From Lachnospiraceae bacterium (GTDB lineage Bacteria; Bacillota; Clostridia; Lachnospirales; Lachnospiraceae): DNA of 60,195 nucleotides. Location: contig JAFRXK010000062.1 in the NCBI GenBank assembly GCA_017442865.1, forward strand, positions 1 to 60,195, in the 5' to 3' direction. Made by a program: the position numbers and the translations under genes. Position 1 is the first letter of the stretch. Each line of letters begins with the position of its first letter. The notes under the pieces are model-generated. The model made no database searches. It was not told where the DNA came from and saw only the letters and a program-made list of their open reading frames with translations. Positions 53,388 through 60,195 of the stretch are shown in pieces.

Positions 53388-54773
53388 ATGCAAGACAAAA
53401 AGATACCTTACAAGATTTATCTGGAAGAGAATGAGATGCCAAAGCAGTGGTACAATGTGCGCGCTGATATGAAGAACAAGCCGGCACCGCTTCTCAATCC
53501 TGGAACCTTACAGCCAATGACAGCAGAAGAGCTCAGTGGAGTATTCTGTGATGAGCTCGTTAAGCAGGAGATGAATAATACAGACAGATATATAGACATC
53601 CCTGAGGAGATACTTGATTTTTATAAGATGTATCGTCCGTCACCACTTGTCCGTGCTTACTGCTTAGAGAAGAAGCTCGGCACACCTGCAAAGATTTACT
53701 ACAAGTTCGAGGGCAACAACACAAGCGGAAGCCACAAGCTTAATTCAGCGATAGCTCAGGCTTATTATGCTAAGAAGCAGGGCTTAAAGGGTGTAACAAC
53801 CGAGACAGGTGCAGGACAGTGGGGCACAGCATTATCAATGGCATGCTCATACTTTGATTTGGACTGCAAGGTTTACATGGTTAAGGTTTCATACGAGCAG
53901 AAGCCGTTCAGAAGAGAGGTTATGCGTACCTATGGCGCAAATGTTACTCCTTCACCATCTATGACAACAGAGGTAGGCAAGAAGATTCTTGCTGAGCATC
54001 CTGGTACGACAGGAAGCCTTGGCTGCGCTATTTCAGAGGCAGTTGAGGATGCTGTAACACATGAGGGCTACAGATATGTTCTGGGAAGCGTGCTTTCTCA
54101 GGTACTCCTTCATCAGTCAATTATCGGTGAGGAGACTATGGCAGCGCTTAAAAAGTACAATATTGAGCCTGATATCATTATCGGCTGCGCAGGCGGCGGT
54201 TCAAACCTCGGCGGACTTATTTCACCATTCATGGGCGAGAAGCTTCGCGGCGAGAAGGATTATAGAATTATTGCAGTAGAGCCGGCATCATGTCCGAGCC
54301 TTACACGCGGTAAGTATGTATATGATTTCTGTGACACAGGAAAGGTTTGTCCGTTAGCAAAGATGTACACACTCGGCAGCGGCTTCATTCCTTCACCGAA
54401 CCATGCAGGCGGACTTCGTTACCACGGCATGAGCTCAATCCTTTCACAGCTTTATGATGACGGATACATGGAGGCAATTTCAGTAGAGCAGACAGAGGTA
54501 TTCAAGGCTGCTGAGATGTTTGCAAGAGTAGAGGGAATTCTTCCGGCTCCTGAGAGCAGCCACGCTATAAAGGCAGCTATCGACGAAGCACTTAAGTGCA
54601 AAGAGACAGGCGAAGAGAAGACTATCGTATTCGGTCTTACAGGAACAGGTTACTTCGACCTGGTAGCATACGAGAAGTTCCACAACGGAGAGATGAGCGA
54701 TTACATTCCTACAGATGCAGACCTTCAGGTAGGCTTTGACGGAATTCCGAAATTCCCGGGAAATGAAATTTAA
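53388..54773 (+). CDS. TrpB2-type tryptophan synthase beta-like PLP enzyme
   Basis: 461 residues. The PLP lysine is Lys117 (NNTSGSHKLNSA), followed by TETGAGQWGTALS, the phosphate loop CAGGGSNLGG and the Ser/Gly-rich end LTGTGYFDL. The extra N-terminal 50 residues and the NTSGSHK context define the TrpB2 branch. These enzymes couple indole and serine without needing TrpA; no trpA or other trp gene is present here. It has its own promoter and terminator, so it is a single-gene unit. Confidence 0.93.
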   Translation: MQDKKIPYKIYLEENEMPKQWYNVRADMKNKPAPLLNPGTLQPMTAEELSGVFCDELVKQEMNNTDRYIDIPEEILDFYKMYRPSPLVRAYCLEKKLGTPAKIYYKFEGNNTSGSHKLNSAIAQAYYAKKQGLKGVTTETGAGQWGTALSMACSYFDLDCKVYMVKVSYEQKPFRREVMRTYGANVTPSPSMTTEVGKKILAEHPGTTGSLGCAISEAVEDAVTHEGYRYVLGSVLSQVLLHQSIIGEETMAALKKYNIEPDIIIGCAGGGSNLGGLISPFMGEKLRGEKDYRIIAVEPASCPSLTRGKYVYDFCDTGKVCPLAKMYTLGSGFIPSPNHAGGLRYHGMSSILSQLYDDGYMEAISVEQTEVFKAAEMFARVEGILPAPESSHAIKAAIDEALKCKETGEEKTIVFGLTGTGYFDLVAYEKFHNGEMSDYIPTDADLQVGFDGIPKFPGNEI

Positions 54774-54799
54774 TCCGAGAGAAGATAATTAACATAAAG

Positions 54800-54853
54800 G
54801 GCGGGGCGCTTAAGACACATGATTAAAGTGTCATGTACTGTGGGCGCCCCGCC
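54800..54853 (+). terminator. Terminator after the trpB-like gene
   Basis: GGCGGGGCGC ... GCGCCCCGCC with an inner ACATGA ... TCATGT hairpin, followed by TGCTTTT. Confidence 0.8.
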
Positions 54854-54876
54854 TGCTTTTATATAATATTTAACAA

Positions 54877-54905
54877 TTGCCTTTATAGGTCTTTTATATT
54901 AAAAT
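54877..54905 (+). promoter_or_regulatory. Possible promoter of the large secreted protein gene
   Basis: TTGCCT, 17-base spacer, TAAAAT in an AT-rich region. Weak match. Confidence 0.35.
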
Positions 54906-54972
54906 TATTATATAAAAAATGATAAAAAATTTTTTGATTATTATCGTAAGATGTTTAAGTGGAGGTGGTTTT

Positions 54973-57900
54973 ATGAAAAAAGCAAAAAAAATACTTAGCA
55001 TGTTGCTTTCGGCTGCATTGATACTTAGTGCGGTAACAATAGTACCGTCAAGCGTCCGTGCCGACGAAACTGCTGAGGACTATGTAACAGATGTTATTAC
55101 GGTAGACGATACCAATGCGCCAAAGCAGGTATATGTTGACTGGACGGCACAGAAAAGTGATGATAATAATATTGAATCAGACGCTGTGTATTCAGGTAAC
55201 ACATCCAAAAATTACGGTGCTATACAGATGCGCAGCAAAAACAGCAATTCCGGTATTGTAACAACTGAATCCGGTGGATATGTGCATAAAATCAAGGTTT
55301 ACTGGTCAGATGTGAATGGTGAAAGAAGTATTAAAGTGTATGGCAGTAATACTGCATATTCATCACCGCAGGATTTGTACAATAATGAGACTCAAGGCAT
55401 ACTGCTCGGCACATTTTCTTATTATGATGCGGAGTATCATCGTAGTACCGAAACCAGTGAATTAATTATCGAAGAAGATTATTTGTATATCGGTATACGC
55501 TCTTCTTATGGAGCTTTATATCTGGATTCAATTGAGTTTCAATGGGATACGGATGTTATTCATCCTGAATGGAACTGGGCTGCCGATTACAGTTCTGCAA
55601 CCGCCGTATTTACAGATGAGAGCGGAGTACATAGTGAGGCTGCAAGCATAACAAGCAGCATAACAAAGCAGCCGACTTATTTTGCAGATGGCGAGCGTAC
55701 CTATACAGCAGTTGTCACCTATAACGGCACAACCTATAAAGACCGGAAGACAGAGGTGATTCCGAAGCTGGTGTTTGATGGCAGTGTTCCTTATATAGAT
55801 GAGAACGGCGAACCACAGAATTCACCTATGGGCACAGTGCTGCTTACAGGACAGGAAACAGAGCTTAACGCCGGTTGGTATGCTGTTGCTGCGGATATTA
55901 CCTACAATGATACTGTTTATCTGAATGGCGACGTGAAGCTTATACTTTGTGACGGAGCAGGAGCGGATATGGGCTGCGATAGCTTTTATCTTTCTACGGA
56001 TAATGACAGCATTACTATTTATGGTCAGGAAAATAACAGCGGCAGAATATATGGACACTCTGAGTATGGCTATAATAGTCCAGATGTTATCAGTGCTGAT
56101 TCCAGTTATGCCAGACCGATTGCCGGAAGGATTACCATGAATGGCGGAACAATTGAAAGAGGTTCATTAAGTTCAGTTCAGATTGAAGCCAAGAACATTA
56201 CTATAAATGGCGGTATTTTGGATGAGTGCGCTGTAATAGCAAGTGAAACCGTGACAATCAATGGTGGAGATTTATTGATTAGCGGCGCTTTTGGACAGTT
56301 AAATGCCGGAACAGTTACAATAAACGGCGGAAAGACAGTTGTATCCGGCGGTGCGGATGCTATTGATGCTTCTGAATTTAACTTCAATGGCGGTGATTTC
56401 AGGGTTTGTGGCGGCATTAATGCAGATTCAATAAATCTTAGCTGGACTCATGGCTCAGATACTATTAACGCTGATAAATATTACATACTTATGATGACAG
56501 ATTATAATCATGGAACCTATGTAAACCAGGAAGTAACACTTGTTAAGAATTTTATGGATAATGACGGCAATGTTTATCCGGCAGGCACGTATTCAAACGG
56601 AGAATTGAACTCTAAGGCTCTTTATCCCGATATAGACTTATGGAACGACCTCCAGCAGAGGATTAACGCAGCAGACAGCGGAGATACAATCACACTTACA
56701 GGCTCGTGTATAGCGCATTCTAATGACAGCGCAATTACAATCCCTGCCGGTAAGGCACTTACAATTGATTTAAATGGTTACACAATTGACAGAAATCTTG
56801 CAGATAAGGCTGCTGTAGCAGGCGGCAATGTTATTACAGTCAACTGTGACCTGACAATTATTGATTCAAGCAGTGAAAAAACAGGTAAGATTACAGGCGG
56901 CAACAATACAGAAAACGGCGGCGGAATTATTATAAATGGCGTTGATTTTGTAATTGAAAATGCTGCCATAACCGGAAACAAGTCTGCAGGCGATGGCGGC
57001 GGTGTATGGGGTAACGGATGGGTTACTGTCAAGGATGCTTCAATAACCGATAATACTTCTGCAGGCAATGGTGGCGGTGTATGCTTTAATTCTAACAGTA
57101 CGTCTAACAAGCTTAAGGTTGAAGGCTCTGCAAATATCACAGGCAATAAGAAGGGCGATACTGAAAACAATGTTTATTTAACAAGCCAGATTTTTGTAGT
57201 ACCTGTAAACAGCTCTTCATCACTTAATGCGGATGCGAGAATAGGCATTTCAGTACCTGATAACACAAGCTCAAAGAACATTACCGATTACCAGATGAGG
57301 GATAAGTTTATCGTTGACAATTTTATAAGCGACAGTGAGAAATATCTTGTGAGTATAAATTCAAGTGGAAACGCCCGTCTCCAGAAGTCATATGTTTTCC
57401 ACTTTGATGCAAACGGCGGTGAAGGTACGATGGAGGATATCGTGGTGTATGACCCGACGGTTACTCTTCCTGAATGTACATTTACCCCGCCTGAGGGCAA
57501 ACGCTTTAAGGCATGGTCGGACGGATTTACCACTAATGAGTATCCGGCGGACGAAGAGCTTGGCATCGCTCCGGGTATGTATGAATTTACAATCATTCCA
57601 ATCTGGGCAGACGTTTATCAGATTACGGTTGCAGATAGTACAAATGGTACAATTTTAGCAAATAAGACAGAAGCGATTGCCGGCGAGCTGGTTAAATTAA
57701 ACGTAGCTCCTGACGAAGGATATATGCTTGACACCTTAAGCGTAACATACGGCAATGGCCAGACAATGCAGGTAAATAACAACAGATTTTACATGCCTCA
57801 GGGTGACGCGGTAATTGAGGCGACATTTAAGGTTGATGAGAATTATCATCGCACATACTTTGTCGGACATACTTTAAGCTTGAATGGCGACATCGGAGTA

Positions 57901-58740
57901 AACTTCTTTGTTGACCTGACTGCTGAAGAGGCATCTGATGCTACAGTCAATTTCTCATGGGTAGTAAATGATGTTGAAAAGACTGCTTCAGTAAATCTTA
58001 ATGGCACTGCTCCTACAGTTAACGGCTATAAGGCATCTTGCCGCATTGCACCTGCAGAAATGACCTACGAGATTACGGCAACGCTTGTAATAGACGGAGA
58101 AGAGATGGATACCGATGTTTATTCAGCAAAGCAGTATGCAGATTACATTATGACGGATGAGTTTGCTTCAAAGTACACCGGTACCGGAAACAGAACCTAT
58201 GAAAATCTTAAGGCTCTGGTGCAGGCAATGCTTGATTACGGCACACGTGCACAGATAAGTTTTGACAGGGATAAGGACAATCCGGCAAACGGCGGCGTAT
58301 ATACATACACTGATGCGGTTGACCCTGAGAACATTGCAGGATCTGCAAGCGATATGACAGAGAATTTAAGCACATACGGTCTTACATACGCCGGCTCAAC
58401 GGTAGTGCTTCTGACAGAAACATCTATCCGACATTATTACAGGATTACAGACCAGACGCTGTTTGATGCTGTGAAGAACGATATAACCTTCAACGGCACA
58501 AAGGCTGGTTACATTGAGAAGAGCGGTTACATTTACTTTGAATATGCGGGTATTGCAGCTGCCGATATTGATACGGTTTATACGCTTCATATCGGTACAA
58601 ATGACTACAATTATTCAGTAATGGATTTCATTAAGAACTCTCTGTCAAAGCCTCGCACAGAGGAAAATGCAAAGACGCAGGATTTACTGACAGCGATGTA
58701 TTATTACAATCAGATGGCAAATGCATATTTTGCAAAATAA
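54973..58740 (+). CDS. Large secreted beta-helix-type surface protein
   Basis: 1255 residues from ATG 54973, GGAGGT at 54961. Signal peptide MKKAKKILSMLLSAALILSA with cleavage near VRADE. Order: a beta-sandwich region (to about 195), then Asn/Gly-rich repeats (TINGG, ITGNKSAGDGGGV) typical of right-handed beta helices (about 290-750). An InlB B-repeat-like unit (FHFDANGGEGTMEDI) and a DEGYMLDTLSV repeat follow (to about 955). The C-terminal 300 residues (TYFVGHTLSLNGDIGVNFFVDL onward) recur in Lachnospiraceae extracellular proteins as far as remembered. No LPxTG anchor or enzymatic triad is seen. Probably an adhesin or carbohydrate-associated protein. Confidence 0.82.
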   Translation: MKKAKKILSMLLSAALILSAVTIVPSSVRADETAEDYVTDVITVDDTNAPKQVYVDWTAQKSDDNNIESDAVYSGNTSKNYGAIQMRSKNSNSGIVTTESGGYVHKIKVYWSDVNGERSIKVYGSNTAYSSPQDLYNNETQGILLGTFSYYDAEYHRSTETSELIIEEDYLYIGIRSSYGALYLDSIEFQWDTDVIHPEWNWAADYSSATAVFTDESGVHSEAASITSSITKQPTYFADGERTYTAVVTYNGTTYKDRKTEVIPKLVFDGSVPYIDENGEPQNSPMGTVLLTGQETELNAGWYAVAADITYNDTVYLNGDVKLILCDGAGADMGCDSFYLSTDNDSITIYGQENNSGRIYGHSEYGYNSPDVISADSSYARPIAGRITMNGGTIERGSLSSVQIEAKNITINGGILDECAVIASETVTINGGDLLISGAFGQLNAGTVTINGGKTVVSGGADAIDASEFNFNGGDFRVCGGINADSINLSWTHGSDTINADKYYILMMTDYNHGTYVNQEVTLVKNFMDNDGNVYPAGTYSNGELNSKALYPDIDLWNDLQQRINAADSGDTITLTGSCIAHSNDSAITIPAGKALTIDLNGYTIDRNLADKAAVAGGNVITVNCDLTIIDSSSEKTGKITGGNNTENGGGIIINGVDFVIENAAITGNKSAGDGGGVWGNGWVTVKDASITDNTSAGNGGGVCFNSNSTSNKLKVEGSANITGNKKGDTENNVYLTSQIFVVPVNSSSSLNADARIGISVPDNTSSKNITDYQMRDKFIVDNFISDSEKYLVSINSSGNARLQKSYVFHFDANGGEGTMEDIVVYDPTVTLPECTFTPPEGKRFKAWSDGFTTNEYPADEELGIAPGMYEFTIIPIWADVYQITVADSTNGTILANKTEAIAGELVKLNVAPDEGYMLDTLSVTYGNGQTMQVNNNRFYMPQGDAVIEATFKVDENYHRTYFVGHTLSLNGDIGVNFFVDLTAEEASDATVNFSWVVNDVEKTASVNLNGTAPTVNGYKASCRIAPAEMTYEITATLVIDGEEMDTDVYSAKQYADYIMTDEFASKYTGTGNRTYENLKALVQAMLDYGTRAQISFDRDKDNPANGGVYTYTDAVDPENIAGSASDMTENLSTYGLTYAGSTVVLLTETSIRHYYRITDQTLFDAVKNDITFNGTKAGYIEKSGYIYFEYAGIAAADIDTVYTLHIGTNDYNYSVMDFIKNSLSKPRTEENAKTQDLLTAMYYYNQMANAYFAK

Positions 58741-58754
58741 ATAAAATCACAGTG

Positions 58755-58778
58755 CGGGCGTGGCGTAAGCCACGCCCG
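58755..58778 (+). terminator. Hairpin after the secreted protein gene
   Basis: Perfect 10-base GC-rich stem CGGGCGTGGC-GTAA-GCCACGCCCG, followed by TATTAT. Confidence 0.6.
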
Positions 58779-58803
58779 TATTATGCGCGCCTGCGGCGCG
58801 GAC

Positions 58804-58865
58804 GACAAATGAAAAGGAAGCTTACAGCCACACATCAGTTGACGTAAGCTTCCTTTTCGTTTGTC
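58804..58865. terminator. Long bidirectional terminator hairpin
   Basis: A 22-base stem with one mismatch (58804-58825 with 58844-58865), GACAAATGAAAAGGAAGCTTAC and its complement, 18-base loop. It lies between convergent genes and has T-rich sequence in both arms. Confidence 0.7.
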
Positions 58866-58933
58866 TAAAGGAGTTATACAAAACCTTTGAGAAAGGTTTG
58901 ACCAATATTTTGTTTGATTTAAGCCGGTATATT

Positions 58934-59623
58934 TTATTTGCTTTCAAGGAACTTGTAAACAACCGCAGCGATTGCAGCGCCAACGAGAGGACCTACGATA
59001 AATACCCAAAGGCTTGCGATAGGGTCAGTGTTGCCTGAAATAGCAGCAACAACAGCAGGACCAAAGCTTCTTGCAGGGTTAACAGATGTACCTGTTAAAC
59101 CGATACCGAGAATGTGTACCAAAGTAAGTGTAAGACCGATTACAAGGCCGCCAAATGAGCCATGTCCGCCCTTCTTTGATGTAACTCCGAGGATTGTCAT
59201 AACAAATACGAATGTAAGAACTATCTCAACAAGTAAGCCTGCTGCAGCGCTTCCGTTCACGCCTGCAAGACCATTTGAACCAAAGCCGCCGGTCATATCC
59301 TTGACGCTGCCAAGGTTGAAGATAGCTGCTAAGATGCCTGCGCCTGCCAAAGCACCGAGACACTGAGAAACAACGTAGCCTGCGAAATCCTTCACATCCA
59401 TGCCGCCGCTTAAAAGAACGCCCAGCGAAACAGCCGGATTAATGTGACATCCTGAAATGTTGCCCACACAATAAGCCATGCCTACGATAACAAGACCGAA
59501 TGCAAGTGCTGTCAGAATGTAGCCGCCACCATTAGCTGCGTCGCATCCTACGAGCATAGCCGTGCCACAGCCGAGGGTAACCAATACCATAGTACCAATG
59601 AACTCTGCAATATACTTTTTCAT
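58934..59623 (-). CDS. Aquaporin (MIP family, AqpZ-like)
   Basis: 229 residues from the ATG at 59623 (minus), GGAGG just upstream; the longer frame begins without an RBS. Six membrane segments and two half-helices with NPA boxes HINPAVSLG and SVNPARSFGPA. The pore constriction residues of water channels appear kept (His in LVHILG, the Thr before SVNPA, and Arg after NPA), which favours water over glycerol. Single-gene unit. Confidence 0.93.
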   Translation of the reverse strand: MKKYIAEFIGTMVLVTLGCGTAMLVGCDAANGGGYILTALAFGLVIVGMAYCVGNISGCHINPAVSLGVLLSGGMDVKDFAGYVVSQCLGALAGAGILAAIFNLGSVKDMTGGFGSNGLAGVNGSAAAGLLVEIVLTFVFVMTILGVTSKKGGHGSFGGLVIGLTLTLVHILGIGLTGTSVNPARSFGPAVVAAISGNTDPIASLWVFIVGPLVGAAIAAVVYKFLESK

Positions 59624-59747
59624 GAGTTCCACCTCCATATATTTTATTGATAATATTGTAACACAGATTGGGGGAAAGTTAAAGGTAAAAATGTGAAAAT
59701 GAAGCAAATGTTTGTTCAATAACCTCATCAATAATCAAATGTTATAA

Positions 59748-60195
59748 AATAATACCCACGCGGACGGGACATCCGACTGCGGCGTGCTGGTGTATAATGA
59801 GGACGCCGTCTTCAACATGTACGGCGGCACCATCACCGGCAACGAGGGCGGCGTTGACGTCAGTTCCGGGACCTTTACGCTGTATGACGGCAAGATTTGC
59901 GGCAACATCGCGGAGGAGGGCGGCGGCGTCAATGTCAACTATGACGGCCGCTTCTATATGGAGGGCGGCGAGATCAGCGGCAACACAGCCTCCAGAAACG
60001 GCGGCGGCATTTGCATCAGCGGAGTGACAGTGATCACCGGCGGCAAAATCAGCGACAACTCTGCGGAGGCCGGCGGCGGTTTATATGTCATGTGTCCTCT
60101 GGAAGAGACCGTATTTTGCAACGCCGAGTTCAGCGGAAACAAGGCGGATTGGGGCGCAGGCCTCTATGTCGATCTGGACGGCGCCGAGGTCGAGC
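59748..60195 (+). CDS. 5'-truncated high-GC beta-helix adhesin fragment (runs off window end)
   Basis: The frame opens after a TAA at 59745 and continues to the last base (about 149 codons). Translation is repeats such as MYGGTITGNEGG, MEGGEISGNTASRNGGGI and ITGGKISDNSAEAGGG, typical of beta-helix surface proteins. No start codon with a ribosome binding site is present, and composition jumps from AT-rich to about 62% GC near 59750. The gene has therefore lost its 5' part at this boundary, by recombination or by an assembly misjoin. The protein style resembles the 55 kb secreted protein but the codon use is very different. Confidence 0.7.

Noticed and set aside
56160..57120. Repeated ATTACAATAAATGGCGG-like DNA motifs
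   Set aside because: They encode the beta-helix TINGG repeats in frame; not an independent DNA element.
59797..60027. Plus-strand 76-codon frame in the GC-rich end
   Set aside because: Arg/Ala/Thr-rich shadow of the beta-helix frame, common in high-GC DNA.

Overview
The window looks like a chromosome segment from a low-to-moderate GC, spore-lineage Clostridia, most likely Lachnospiraceae. The evidence is the gene order ylxM-ffh-rpsP-khpA-rimM-trmD-rplS-lepB-rbgA-rnhB-yraN, a Spo0A response regulator, SpoIID-type proteins, strong AGGAGG ribosome binding sites and sigma-A type promoters. No taxon can be fixed more closely from sequence reading alone. No tRNA or rRNA genes, CRISPR arrays or insertion sequences were recognised.

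Layout. 1-4.8 kb: the C-terminal part of smc (its 5' end lies outside the window), ftsY and a threonine dehydratase. 4.8-12.2 kb: a dense co-directional run with an SseB-like protein, a Sel1-repeat protein, a dUTPase-like protein, a TPR lipoprotein, hflX, thyX, folA and an S66 (MccF-like) peptidase. 12.4-16.9 kb: spo0A with an upstream 0A box, glycogen synthase and a GH31 alpha-glucosidase. 17.0-26.0 kb: the SRP, ribosome-maturation and protein-export block. It holds two signal peptidase genes and is studded with short GC-rich interspersed repeats that have altered gene ends. 26.2-37.05 kb: a distinctly AT-richer, single-strand, tightly overlapping ten-gene cluster. It has its own promoter and operator-like palindrome and ends at a hairpin. 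37.1-54.8 kb: an acidic repeat protein, SpoIID-domain protein, 5'-nucleotidase lipoprotein, D-Ala-D-Ala dipeptidase, PPi-dependent phosphofructokinase, isocitrate dehydrogenase, an AraC regulator with a degenerate receiver, a SpoIID-like/peptidoglycan-binding protein, a small membrane/chaperone group, a GH2 glycosidase and a TrpB2-type synthase. 54.9-59.6 kb: a 1255-residue secreted beta-helix-type protein and an aquaporin. From about 59.75 kb to the end the composition jumps to about 62% GC. That stretch is a 5'-truncated fragment of another beta-helix adhesin, suggesting a recombination boundary or an assembly misjoin.

The most interesting region is the 26.2-37.05 kb cluster. It encodes a KAS III condensing enzyme, an adenylating enzyme with an N-terminal carrier domain, two free acyl carrier proteins, an unrecognised 320-residue protein, a MacB/LolD-type ABC exporter pair, a second adenylating enzyme, a class II tRNA-synthetase-like amino acid:[carrier protein] ligase and a formyltransferase. 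Together they suggest a compact non-NRPS, non-modular-PKS pathway. In this reading an amino acid is loaded on a carrier, possibly N-formylated, joined to one or more acyl groups and exported. The individual enzyme families are well supported; the pathway logic and product are inference.
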